A stretch of 64,000 nucleotides of DNA from Arabidopsis thaliana (lineage: Eukaryota > Streptophyta > Magnoliopsida > Brassicales > Brassicaceae). The DNA is taken from the NCBI RefSeq assembly GCF_000001735.4, contig NC_003076.8:24555835-24619834 (forward strand), given 5' to 3'. Below, one piece after another: positions 11,303 to 21,751 of the stretch (positions are counted from its first letter, which is position 1; each line of letters opens with the position of its first letter). A program made the translations under genes and the position numbers. The notes beneath the pieces are model-generated. The model was not told the origin of the DNA. It did no database searches and saw only the letters and a program-made list of their open reading frames with translations.

Positions 11303-14300
11303 CTAGAGAGGTTTAGACACAGCCTTGTCTATGTAAGCCTCAGCTTCTTCTTTAGATAATCTTCCTCCTTCCACAAGTCCCCTTATTAAAGTGTTGGCAT
11401 AAGCTTTTGCAGGAGGTCTTATAGGGATCTCACCGGATTTGAATTTCTCAACAGCGGAAAGCGTGCAACTGCAAACACAAAGTTATTGAGAAACCTCAGG
11501 AAAAAAAAAATGAAAGCTGTTTAACTCGGTTTATGAGCAGCAAAAGAAAAAGAATGATGAAAACTTACGTCATTGTAAGTATAGGAATGTCGCGTTCTTT
11601 TCCCAAGCAGACAACATTTCCATACCAACTATTCTGTAAAAATGTCAATAAACGAGTATAAGTGTGATTATTACATGTTTTATAAGCGTATCAATCAACA
11701 TTTGTTATCTGACTAACCAAAGGAGCTTCTAAAATGGATCCTTTGTTATCTACTAACTGCAAAGCAGCTAGATCAAAGACCGGAGAATCTGAATCCACAT
11801 TCAAACCATTTTCTTGAGACAGAACGTCATTGAACTGCTCAAGCCTGTTCACAAAAATAACATCCATAGTGAATAAGTAGAGAAGATCACCAAATGAATA
11901 AAATAGGGAAAGTGAACGGAAACTGCGATGAAGAGTGGTACACTTAACGTGATACGGTACAAACACATGTGAGTTTGATCAATGAGATTAGCAAGGGGGT
12001 TGGTGAAAGCAACTCCTCCTACACCCCAACCAACTGAAGATTCACGGCCAAAGAACAATCTATGTGGAAATGTTTCCCACACTGTTTCCTTTGGTGGACT
12101 TTTATCCATTGAGCCAACACATACCTTTTTCAATCCATCGACCTAAAAATAAACACAAACAGCCATAGATGTGTCAAGTTAGACCAAAGCCCAGACTCGA
12201 CCCCGAAAACAAAACAAAACAGGTTACTTACCTGTCCCCCTTGAATATAGCAAAGAAACCTTGGTTTCCACATGTTGGATCCAAAAGAGGCATACCAAAC
12301 GTCAACCTTTGCGAGATCAGCTCTCCAAGATGTAGATGCAGGTTCTACTTGGTGGTTTTCAAGTAGTGTACCTTGAGGGTTTTCAATGCTGAGTTTCGAC
12401 ATTTGATCCAGGAGTCCTTGGGCGTTGTCTTCAGTTTCAGAGTCGGAGCTTGAGATAAGGATGATCTATAGTGAACAAATAAGAAAGAAATTATGTGATA
12501 AGAAATACCGAGTCTGTCGCCTAAAAAGAAGATCAAGCAAAGGAAAATTTGTATAGAGACAAAGAAGTTAAGAAGTGGTTGCTAAAAATAGTGAGGTTTT
12601 TCTAAATCCGATCTGGCAAGGAAACGCTCTCTGATGAACAATGAACAACTGAAATGGTAGACAAAAAGAAGGGTGCTCAACTGGAGTAGGAGTTTTCTGA
12701 TTAATTAGCTTCCACGATAATTCATCTGCAAGTGAAGGCCAATATGTGCATAGCCTCTTGCGCACCTAAACCCACAAGAAACAGATGAGTTTTGGTCAAC
12801 TAGTAACATGAGGACTACAGCCCATTTATGGAAGGTTGTTTCAGATTGTGAAATAAGAAAGTTAAAAGATAGGATGATATAGAGCCATACCGCTTGTATG
12901 ACACGCCATGTCGACTCGAATGGGTATGCTTCCGGAGGTCCTTGAATTTGTTTGTCTTCAAGCAAAACTTGGACACATGCAAGTGAAGACTTTGCAATTG
13001 AGTCAAGATTGTACCCTCCCTCTAACGCCAGCACTATCTTTCCTTGTGCAAACTCCATCAGCTGAGAGAACATTGGAGAAACAGAATGATATTAAATGCA
13101 AGTTTCTATTATTTAGCTCAGGGACAAACAACCAGCTAAAGCAAGAAGTGCTATTTTCAATGATGGAGACCCCTGGAGCGCAAATACAAATGATGGACAA
13201 AAGAGGGAGTTCACTTCAACACCAACCTTCTTCAACATAACTGAATATCCATATGGGGTCACACAACAACCCCCTAGCGGATCATTAATAGCTGTTAAGA
13301 GGAGTTTGAAAAGGTTACACACCTCTGAACAAGACATAGCTTAAAAAAATGCTTAAACCATGTTTACCTGCATCAAATCCAGCTGAAAGAAAAATAACAT
13401 CCGGGTTAAATTCCCTCGCCACAGGAATCAAGATATGGTCCCATGCAGCAAGATAATCTGCATCTCCACATCGTCCTTGATCCCATGGAACATTTATGTT
13501 AAACCCTTCACCTGGACCTTCCCCAACCATGTTATAATCGCCATCATCACCCGCTGGATAGAAACCCCCATACTCATGCCTAACCAAAAATGCATTTCCA
13601 GTTACTTTCCAAGCGTAAAAATCAAGCAAAGGGGTAATAGAGTAAAAAGTAGGCTCCTTAAATCATGACAAGCGACATCATAAGAAGAGTAAACAATGGT
13701 CACAATTACATACCTATGAACAGAGAAAAATAGTACACGAGGATCTTTCCAAAACATCTTCTGGGTACCATTTCCGTGATGGACATCCCAATCAACGATC
13801 AGAATTTTCTTGACCCCTAGATCCGGCTGCATTCAGGAAAAGCAAAGAAGTTGGGAACACGCACTCCAAAGGAATGTGACCAAAGAATTTGACAGTAATT
13901 AAAAGCAAACAGTACAAGTCCTTACTCTTTCGTTTAGTAAAAAACTAGCAGCAACGGCAACATTGTTGAATAAACAAAAACCCATGGCTTCATCTGCCTC
14001 AGCATGGTGCCCTGGGGGCCTGACAATAGCAAAACCACAATCTAACTCTCCTTCTGCAACTTTTTCTGCCAACTGTCAAGTTGAAAGAAAAATGTTGTTA
14101 CCCCATATTCAATCAAATCATTCTAACAGTTTCTAATGTATCCTCCTATTGTAAAAAGAAACAAATCAACTAGTATTATTACCTTTACAACAGAACCAGC
14201 TGCAAGATATGCGGCTTCAGATGAACCTCCATTCAGATAAATCGAATTCAACTGTGAAGCAATCCTGTTTCTCCGATAATCTTTCTGTTTTGTGCTAATA

Positions 14301-15083
14301 CTCTTAACTAAATTAACATGGTCCTTTGTGTGAACCAATTGGAGATGCTTATCTTCTGCTTTGCTACTACCAAGAACCACACATCTGCAAAAGAAAAGAC
14401 CAAGATCGTCAATACATAGCAGGCCAATTCATCCGAATCGAAAAACAAATCGTGATGGATACACACCTCAAAGACTAGATTCCACCTTCCCTAACTAATG
14501 TGCTGCCACATTACTCTAATTAATAATGTTATGAGTGAAATTCAAACAAATATGAAAAATATAAAATTGATATCAGAGAGGGTTATAAAACAGACATGGA
14601 GGAAATAACTCGAACACAAGACCGAACATAACGAAAAGGTAGCAAATTTATGAAGGGTTACCGTTAAAATTGAGCAGCATACAAACCTTTTGATTCTATG
14701 AAATGCACAATTCAAATTGAGAAAAGTAAATTTCATACCGAACAAGGAAGAACAAATTGAGACCAGTTTCTCAGCTGACAGGATCAGAAAGTACCCAATT
14801 TGACTAAATTTGAGCATTTTCTAGGGCTTATATTATCAAACAAACAACAAAGCCGCACGAAGAAGAGAGAAAGTATGAACCTTTGAGAAACTCCGGCGAG
14901 CTGAAGCTTCTCCCAGATAACTCTGATGCGGTCGGGACACTCAGGGTGATCCTCGCCGTCAGGTGTGTCGTGTTTGCACATCGTCTCGTCGTAAATAAGA
15001 CCCACCTTTCGCTGTCTGTTCCCCGCGACTTTACCGTCACAGTCTCCAATTTTTTTGCCGGAAGATTCTCCGGCCATAGCCAT
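11303..15083 (-). CDS. HDA5: Class II histone deacetylase HDA5 (13 exons, 660 aa)
   Basis: Exons (minus): 15083-14881, 14384-14183, 14072-13926, 13826-13714, 13579-13368, 13291-13227, 13061-12891, 12765-12682, 12465-12232, 12142-11949, 11844-11718, 11633-11569, 11468-11303. Every junction is in phase and the product is 660 aa. The RPD3/HDA1-type catalytic domain (about 25-375) has RPPGHHAE (H157, H158), [12 protein letters not shown] (zinc ligands D198 and H200) and LSAGFDA (D292). It removes acetyl groups from histones and other proteins; Arabidopsis HDA5 is reported to repress flowering-repressor genes with HDA6. After a linker (about 372-430) comes a second domain with [12 protein letters not shown] and [16 protein letters not shown], resembling a GGCT-like fold. 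The tail domain also occurs alone in the gene downstream and is absent from HDA18. Confidence 0.95.
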
Positions 15084-15462
15084 AACTGGGAGATGCGACG
15101 GCCTTATTGTTCGACGATCAGTGAGAAGGAAGTGAAAAAGGTCAAGTCTTTGCTCTCAGCTTCTAAAGCTTCCAAGTATTTTTTACTTTTCAATTCTTTC
15201 TTTTTTTCATTCTCTCCTTTTTTTTTTTTAGGTTTGAGAGTTTGACCAATTTGGAGATTCTTTGGAGGGAAATTGGGAAACCAAGTATCGCAACCAATCA
15301 AAGTCTGACACGACACAGTTGGTTTACAATCACAAAAAGGTTCTGTGGTTACAATGAAACACCATTGTACTTTCTAAGAAGGGTATATGTTGCTCTTCCC
15401 GAGCTTATCAACCATCTCGCGAAACTTGTGGTAGTCTTCTGCTACGGCCTCAAGCTCCCAAC
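15084..15462. other. HDA5 promoter and HDA18 3' region, with paralogous copies upstream of HDA18
   Basis: The stretch at 15246-15310 (TTCTTTGGAGGGAAA, then AACCAATCAAAG) matches 18606-18660 upstream of HDA18. A further segment at about 15340-15380 (TGTGGTTACAATGAAACACC) matches about 18902-18940. The order is the same, so the duplication unit included the promoter and DNA beyond it. A CCAAT-type box (aaccaatcaaag) is present in both copies. Confidence 0.65.
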
Positions 15463-18400
15463 CTAAAGTACCCTGGCTCTCTCACTGGCGATAAACTTGA
15501 TACACTCCATATCTTTTATGAACTTCTTGTGGGAACGCTCCATGTTTTTCTTGATGACCTGAAACGGTTCAAGCTCTTCCGAGTCCATGTCTTCATTGAA
15601 CTCCGGAGACAGAGGTTCGAGCTCGTCTAAGTCCATGTCTTCATAGAACTCCTGAGAAAAGGCAAAAGATCCATTCCCAACTCGGCTTCTTGACCTATCC
15701 TCTTGGAGTTCCTTATCTATGCGTTCAGCTTTTGCTACGGCCTCATCTCGCTCCTGCTGCAACCTCTCTATTTTGGCATGAATTTTATCCTCCCGAGCGT
15801 GAACCAACATTAGCCGCGCTTCTAGCTCCTTCTCTTTCGCTTCTAGGTCCTTATTTTTGGCCATGATGGCAAGCTCCTTCTCCCTCCTTAACGTACTCAA
15901 GCAAAACTCTGTGTCTTCTTTGAACTCCTGGCTTCTTGCCCTATCCTCTTGGAGTTCCTTATCTATGCGTTCAGCTTTCGCTACCGCCTCATCTCGCTCC
16001 TGCTGCAAACTCTCTATTTTTGCATGAAGACCACAGATTACATCCTCCCGAGCGCGAATCAACATTAGTCCCGCTTCTAGCTCCTTCTCGTTCGCTTCTA
16101 GCTCCTTATTTTTGGCCTTTAACTCTTTTCTCCTTGCCTCCAGTTCTCCATCTCGGGCAGCCATTAGAGACTTTAACTCTTCCACTTCACGAAGGAGGGC
16201 GTCAGCGGAGTTTCTTTCTGCACTTGGGTTCTTTAAATTCTCATTAGACGCCATTGACGCGTCAAGTGAAGGCCAATATGTGCATAGTCTCTCGCGTACC
16301 TAAACCCACAAGAAACAGATGAGCTTTGTCAATTAGTAACATAGGCGATATACAATATTTATGACACAAGAACTGAGCTGAAAAGAGAAATCGTAGCCAA
16401 TTCATACAAAATTTCAGACTGTTAGGGTTATATAGAGCCATACCGCTTGTATGACACGCCGTGTAGATTCTAATGGGTATGTTTCAGATGAACCATGAAT
16501 TTGTTTGTCTTCAAGCAAAACTTGGACACATGCGAGTGAAGACTTTCCCAATGACTCAAGATTGTATCCTCCCTCTAATGCCAGCACTATCTTTCCATGT
16601 GCAAACTCCATCAGCTGAGAGAAACCAATTAAATGATGTCATATCCAAGTAAAATTATGTAGCTTTGTTATTTTCAATGGTAGAGAAGCCATGGTACGCA
16701 TAATAGAAACAATGGAGAAAAGAGGCAGTTCACTTCAACACCAACCTTCTTCAACATAACTGAATATCCATATGGGGTAACACAACAACCCCCAAGCGGA
16801 TCACCAATAGCTGTTAAGAAGAAGTTGAAAAGATTACACACAGCTTACCGTCACAAAGCCTTGAAACAAATGGTTAGACCATACAAACCTGCATCAAATC
16901 CAGCTGAAAGCAAAATAATATCTGGTTTGAATTCCTTGGTCACAGGGATCAAGATGTGGTTCCATACGGCAAGATAGTCTGCATCTCCACATCCTCCTTG
17001 CTCCCATGGAACGTTAATGTTAAACCCTTCACCTGGACCTTCGCCAACCATGTTAAAGTCTCCATCATCGCCAAATGGATAGAAACTTCCGTGATCATGC
17101 CTAGTCACAAATGCATTTCCAGTCACTTTAAACCTCAACAAAGATCATGTGAAAAAGTAGTTTGGAAAGAAGAATAGACAGAGGTTGCAAATACATACCT
17201 ATGAACAGAGAATATTAGTACGCGAGAATCTTTCCAGAACATCTTCTGTGTACCATTTCCGTGATGGATATCCCAATCGACAATCAGAATTTTCTTGACA
17301 TCTAGATCAGGCTGCATTCGATTAATGCCGCATAACATGAGAACAAACGTACGCACCAAAGGAATGTGACCAAAGAAATTTGAGAGCAAGTAAGAGATAC
17401 TAAAAGCATCACAAAAGTCAAAAGAAGTCATTACTCTTTCGTTTAGTAAAAAACTAGCAGCAACGGCAACATTGTTGAATAAACAAAAACCCATGGCTTC
17501 ATCTGACTCGGCATGGTGTCCTGGGGGCCTGACAATAGCAAAGCCACAATCTAACTCTCCTTCTGCAACTTTCTCTGCCACCTACCAAGTTGCTAATTTG
17601 TTTTGTTACTAATCGTCAAACAAATCATTCTAACAGTTTGCTATCCTCCTGTGTGAGAGAGACAATTTGTATGAATCTAATATTACCTTTACAACAGATC
17701 CAGCTGCAAGATATGCAGCTTCAGATGAACCTCCATTCAGATAAATCGAATCCAACTGTGAAGCAATCTTGTTTCTCCGAGAATCTTTCTTTTTTGTGCT
17801 AATACTCTTCACTAAATTAACATGTTTCTTTGTGTGAACCAATTTGAGATGCTTATCTTCAGCTTTACTACCACCAAGAACCACACATCTGCAAAAAAGG
17901 AAAGACCAACATTGTTAACAATTTATGAAACACCTATATAGGATAACGAAACAGTTAACCAAGCTAGGAAACACCTATATAGGATAAAGAAACAGTTAAC
18001 CAAGCTAGGAAACACCTATATAGGATAAAATCAGCAGAATCTTTCCAATCTATGAATTACACAATTCAGATTGAGAAAGTCAAACGTCAAGTCAAATAAG
18101 GAAAAACAAAACGAGACCTGTTTTCTCAGAGGAGATAATCATCAAAACACCCAATTAGCCTAAAATTTCAGCCTTTTCTAGGGCTTTATCGCCCAAAAAA
18201 GACAACAAAGGCGCACGAGAAGAGGAAAGTATGAACCTTTGAGTGACTCCGGCGAGCTGAAGCTTCTCCCAGATAACTCTGATACGATCGGGACACTCTA
18301 CGTCAACCTTACCGTTAGGTGTGTCGTGTTTGCACATGGTCTCGTCATAAACAAGACCCACCTTTCGCTGGCTTTTACCGGCGACTTTGCCGTCACCCTC

Positions 18401-18538
18401 TCCGCATTTCTTGCCGGAAGATTCGCTGGTCATTGTCATATCCGGGAGATGTGACAGTCTTATCTTTCGAAGAACAGTGAGAGAAACTGAAGGGTCAACT
18501 AGTCTCAACTCTGAAGAAGCTTCAAACTTCAAAAGCAT
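15463..18538 (-). CDS. HDA18: Class II histone deacetylase HDA18 with coiled-coil tail (8 exons, 682 aa)
   Basis: Exons (minus): 18538-18237, 17888-17687, 17581-17435, 17311-17199, 17100-16889, 16810-16746, 16614-16444, 16299-15463. The catalytic part is exon-for-exon identical in length to HDA5. Motifs are RPPGHHAES (H190, H191), [12 protein letters not shown] (D231, H233) and LSAGFDA (D325). HDA18 affects root epidermal cell patterning. Within the last exon HDA5 similarity stops after [12 protein letters not shown]; the rest is about 265 residues of heptad-rich coiled coil ([18 protein letters not shown]) with an internal duplication. The GGCT-like tail of HDA5 is therefore absent. The start at 18538 gives 682 aa, the length I recall for the database entry. 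The start matching HDA5 ([11 protein letters not shown]) is at 18439 and would give 649 aa. Confidence 0.92.
15686..16116. repeat. Internal duplication in the HDA18 coiled-coil exon
   Basis: Two near-identical units of roughly 180 nt lie at about 15686-15862 and 15932-16116. Both contain CTATCCTCTTGGAGTTCCTT and GCCTCATCTCGCTCCTGCTG and encode [20 protein letters not shown]. The upstream copy has a small in-frame insertion ([10 protein letters not shown] versus KIHAKIE). Confidence 0.88.
17927..18028. repeat. 41-bp tandem repeat (about 2.5 copies) in HDA18 intron 1
   Basis: The unit begins gaaacacctatataggata and starts at 17927, 17968 and 18009, the last copy being partial. The first two copies differ by a single base. 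The region is intronic and no coding content is implied. Confidence 0.9.
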
Positions 18539-19067
18539 TTTTCTTTTCAAAATATATTTTTCTTTATCTTATTTACGATTAAATATATATTTGTTGGACC
18601 ATTAAAGAGCTTCTTTGGAGGGAAAATGAAAAACCTAGCATCTCAACCAATCAAAGGCGGACACCTCAAACTCATTTAGAACCAATGACCGGTTGAACCT
18701 CATAAACCAATTTAAAATTGGTGAACCGAATTTTCTGCAAACGGCGAATTTATCGTTTAATAGTAATTTTTTTTTTTTTTTTTTTTGTGAATTGTTAAGA
18801 CTGTGCCTAAACGAAAGATGAAGAGGAGCAACACTGAATCTGGAGGGAAAATCTACAGTTATTTCGATTCTTCACTTCACAAAAACGTCTGTGTTCTTGA
18901 ACTGTGGCTACAATGAGACTCCACTGTACTTACGACTACGCAAGGATGTCACATTAACACTCCAAACATCTCTTCTTCTACTAGTATTTTCAAAAGGTCA
19001 GACTACTTAATCGAGATATGTACCTCTAAGCTGCTCACTGGGACTGTACCTCAAACCTGAAGAAGCT
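18539..19067. other. Intergenic: HDA18 promoter and 3' end of the SPOC/RNase H gene
   Basis: It contains the copies of HDA5 upstream DNA noted at 15084-15462, a T-run at about 18769-18786, and the probable 3' UTR of the minus-strand gene ending at 19068. No independent gene was recognised. Confidence 0.55.
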
Positions 19068-21751
19068 CTACATAGCTGCAAGGCGGTCTTTCTCCAGAAA
19101 ATCCATAAGGCCTCGAGGAGGGTATTCAAAGAAAACTAATTCTTGAGGCTGTTCTTCTGATCTCTTTGCTAACCATTCTGCACATGAGTTCTGTTCTTTG
19201 GAGATATGGTAAATGTCACACTCCCACTCCTTCAATATCATGTCCTTGCACGCTCCTAGAAGCGTTTTACTTTTACAAAACAGGGACGATTTTGTTGTTA
19301 GAGCATTGATGATCTCAAAGCTTGTTGTCTCCAAGTGGATTCTTCGGAAACCGCTGTCCCAGAGATATTTGAGGCCTTGGTATATAGCCAAAAGCCCAGC
19401 TACGACTTCAGGGATGCTCTTATGGCACCTGATGTACCCAAACACCCACTTCCCTGATTGGTCACGCACTATTCCAGCCGATCTGGTTAGATCAGACAGA
19501 GGGTTTGATGTTCCTTGTATATTAAGTTTCACCAAGGGTGGTGTCCATATCTTCTCGAAACCAGGAGGTACACTTGCTTCTCCCTTCACCTTCTCCGGTG
19601 ATCTTGAGGGAGTTTTTTGTGATTCTGTAATAAGCTTCAGAGCCACACGCGGGGTCAGGCATTCATTGTCTAAGTCCATGTCAACAACACCCCCATCATC
19701 AAAATCATTATCAATTTGAGAAGCAGTTTCTGGAACAAGTCCTAGTGAGTTCTTGGTCTGGAGAAAAAAACCCCAAAGGAAGTTTTCTGTTTTCTTCTGC
19801 GTATTGATGAGAACTGCTGAACACAAAACGGATGTTATCCATCGAAAATCTATGCACAAACTAAAAGCTCTGCAGAAATTCAGAATGCATACATACATTG
19901 GGAGGTCTTGTCCAATAGTTTTGAGGAGAATATTAACAATTCAGTGCCGTTTATATTAGCTTTGGCCATGACTTTGCGAGTTACCATTGCCTTGAACAGA
20001 GTAGCATGTTCCCCTGTAAACCTAAAAGAATGAGTGTACATGCCCTGAGATGATAAGTTTTCTGATAACAGAGATACAACAAGAATAAGAAGCTTGTCCT
20101 TCATAGAAAGGGGTTTTGAGTACCTTTCTGTTTTCTTCTCATCTGGGAAAAGGTACATTTCGACATTCAATAGAGTTGGGCTTCTGCCAGACACATCATT
20201 TAGAATGTGGCATGTAGGAAGCAGTTCGACCTTGAGTAACGCAGGCATTGCCTTTGAACGTCTGAGGGCCTTCCTCCTGATATTGGATGCCGGTTTAGAC
20301 CAAAACTCGCAGTCAAACTCAGGCGGCGAGGCAGAATCCATAATGCGTCCGCTGGTTCAGTAGTTAAAAGGAAAATTTCATCATATAACTTGTGAAGGTC
20401 AAAAGATCAAAGGAATCAAAAAAGGAGAAAAGTGCAATATTGGCATCAGTGAATCTTATTATGGTCATGCTCTCGAAATCCCAGCACGTTTCTATATTTG
20501 CACATCTCCAGTTTCAACAATGTAGCATATGCCTAAACTGTGAAAGAGATTAGGGACTGTTTTACATTCTGGCAAGTAAGAGCCACTAGATTTCCTTGAA
20601 AAAAATGCAAATAAGGCTAAGAGCTACATGAAAAAGGTAGTCACACAACATTCCCTAAGTTGTAAAACTGGGAAAGAGTGATGGCAACAATTTAGCATAT
20701 AGCGTGATCTGATTGACGCTTCTAACAAAACACATGTTTAGCTCAAAAAAGATTATGAAGTGTTAAGAAACTCACTTCCAAGTAGGATTCTGAGCTGGTA
20801 GATATTGAAGTAATTCCGATAATTCTTCCTCAGAGACTGATCGACGTATCTCGTTGGAACCATGATCTTTAGCTTTATCCCCAACTTCCACTATCGCCCC
20901 TAGAGAAACCAAGAAAAATCAATAGTTTTTTTAGCGATCCGATCAAAACAAGTTTAGGATCTTTGGCTTTCAGAAAGAAAAGAGAAACAAAAGATAACAC
21001 CTTGTTGAATTTTTGTTGCATTTGCTGCTTGTTGCTTAACTCTTGAACGAATTTGCAACGCACGTGGACTTGGAGGCTCAACTTTCTTAGATTTAAGGAG
21101 ACTTGGAGTGGTTCTCTGTCTCACTGGTGTAGTAGTCATACTCAAAGCTCGAAGACTGCAAACGAGTTCTCTTCTAATACCTGCTGCAGGATTAGCCAAC
21201 ACAGGTTTTGATGCTTCAGAAGTTAGACAAGCCGAGACAGGGCTTGGTGCTACAGAAGTTGGATGAACCGAGACAGGGCTTGGTACTACAGAAGTTGGAT
21301 GAGCCGAGACAGGGCTGGGTGCTGTAGAAGTAGGACGAGTCGGGACAAGTGTTTGTACTTCAGAAATTGGACGAGCTGGGACAGGTCTTGGTATTTCAGG
21401 GGTTGGACGAGCTGTGACAGGTCTTGGTGTTTCAGGGGTTGGACGAGCTGGGACAGGTCTTGGTATTTCAGGAATTGGACAAGCCGGGACAGATCTTGGT
21501 GCTTCAGGAGTTCGACTCGGCGGGACACGTTTTGGTACTTGAGAAGTTGCACGAGCAGGCTTAACTGGAGAAACCGCCACTCCATTGCCTCCAGATGTAA
21601 GTTTCATAGCTTCCTCCGGCGAAAGCAGCTTCACCTTTGAAGCTCTAGGTGTTGGATTCCCTCTGGCAACTGGATTTGAAGATTCAACTCTCAGCTTACT
21701 CCTGCCAGGAACTACTTTGATCGAATCTGAAGGCAACTGACCAGGACTCAT
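19068..21751 (-). CDS. Proline-rich, AIPP2-SPOC-like and degenerate RNase H fusion protein (5 coding exons, 657 aa)
   Basis: Exons (minus): 21751-21001, 20899-20776, 20351-20124, 20021-19897, 19813-19068, all in phase. Residues 1-250 are basic and proline-rich with about ten 12-residue repeats (e.g. HPTSVVPSPVSV). Residues about 290-430 match the SPOC-like domain of AIPP2-type PHD proteins (PALLKVELLP, VEMYLFPDE, NINGTELLIFSSKL, ENFLWGFFL). A PPGFEKIW motif follows near 492-499. Residues about 500-630 are a plant RVT_3-type RNase H domain (SAGIVRDQSGKWVFGYIRC, WECDIYHISKEQNSCAEWLA). The usual acidic residues appear replaced: Q509, G549, T573 and E622, so nuclease activity is unlikely. The ATG aligns with the Met just after the PHD finger of the paralogue at 28.4 kb, so the PHD has been lost. 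A 5' UTR exon with donor near 22278 is likely. It may be At5g61090. Confidence 0.78.
21220..21582. repeat. 36-bp coding minisatellite (about 10 units)
   Basis: Degenerate 36-nt units start at about 21222, 21258, 21294, 21330, 21366, 21402, 21438, 21474, 21510 and 21546 (consensus GTTGGACGAGCTGGGACAGG and following). On the minus strand they encode 12-residue Pro/Ser/Arg repeats. The period is a multiple of three and other frames also stay open. Confidence 0.88.

Noticed and set aside
15936..16303. Plus-strand frames opposite the HDA18 coiled coil
   Set aside because: They are shadows of the heptad repeats; the minus-strand frame is continuous with the spliced HDA18 message.
21263..21640. Plus-strand open frame of Arg/Trp/Ser repeats opposite the proline-rich region
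   Set aside because: It is the antisense reading of the 36-bp minisatellite; no start context or conserved domain supports it.
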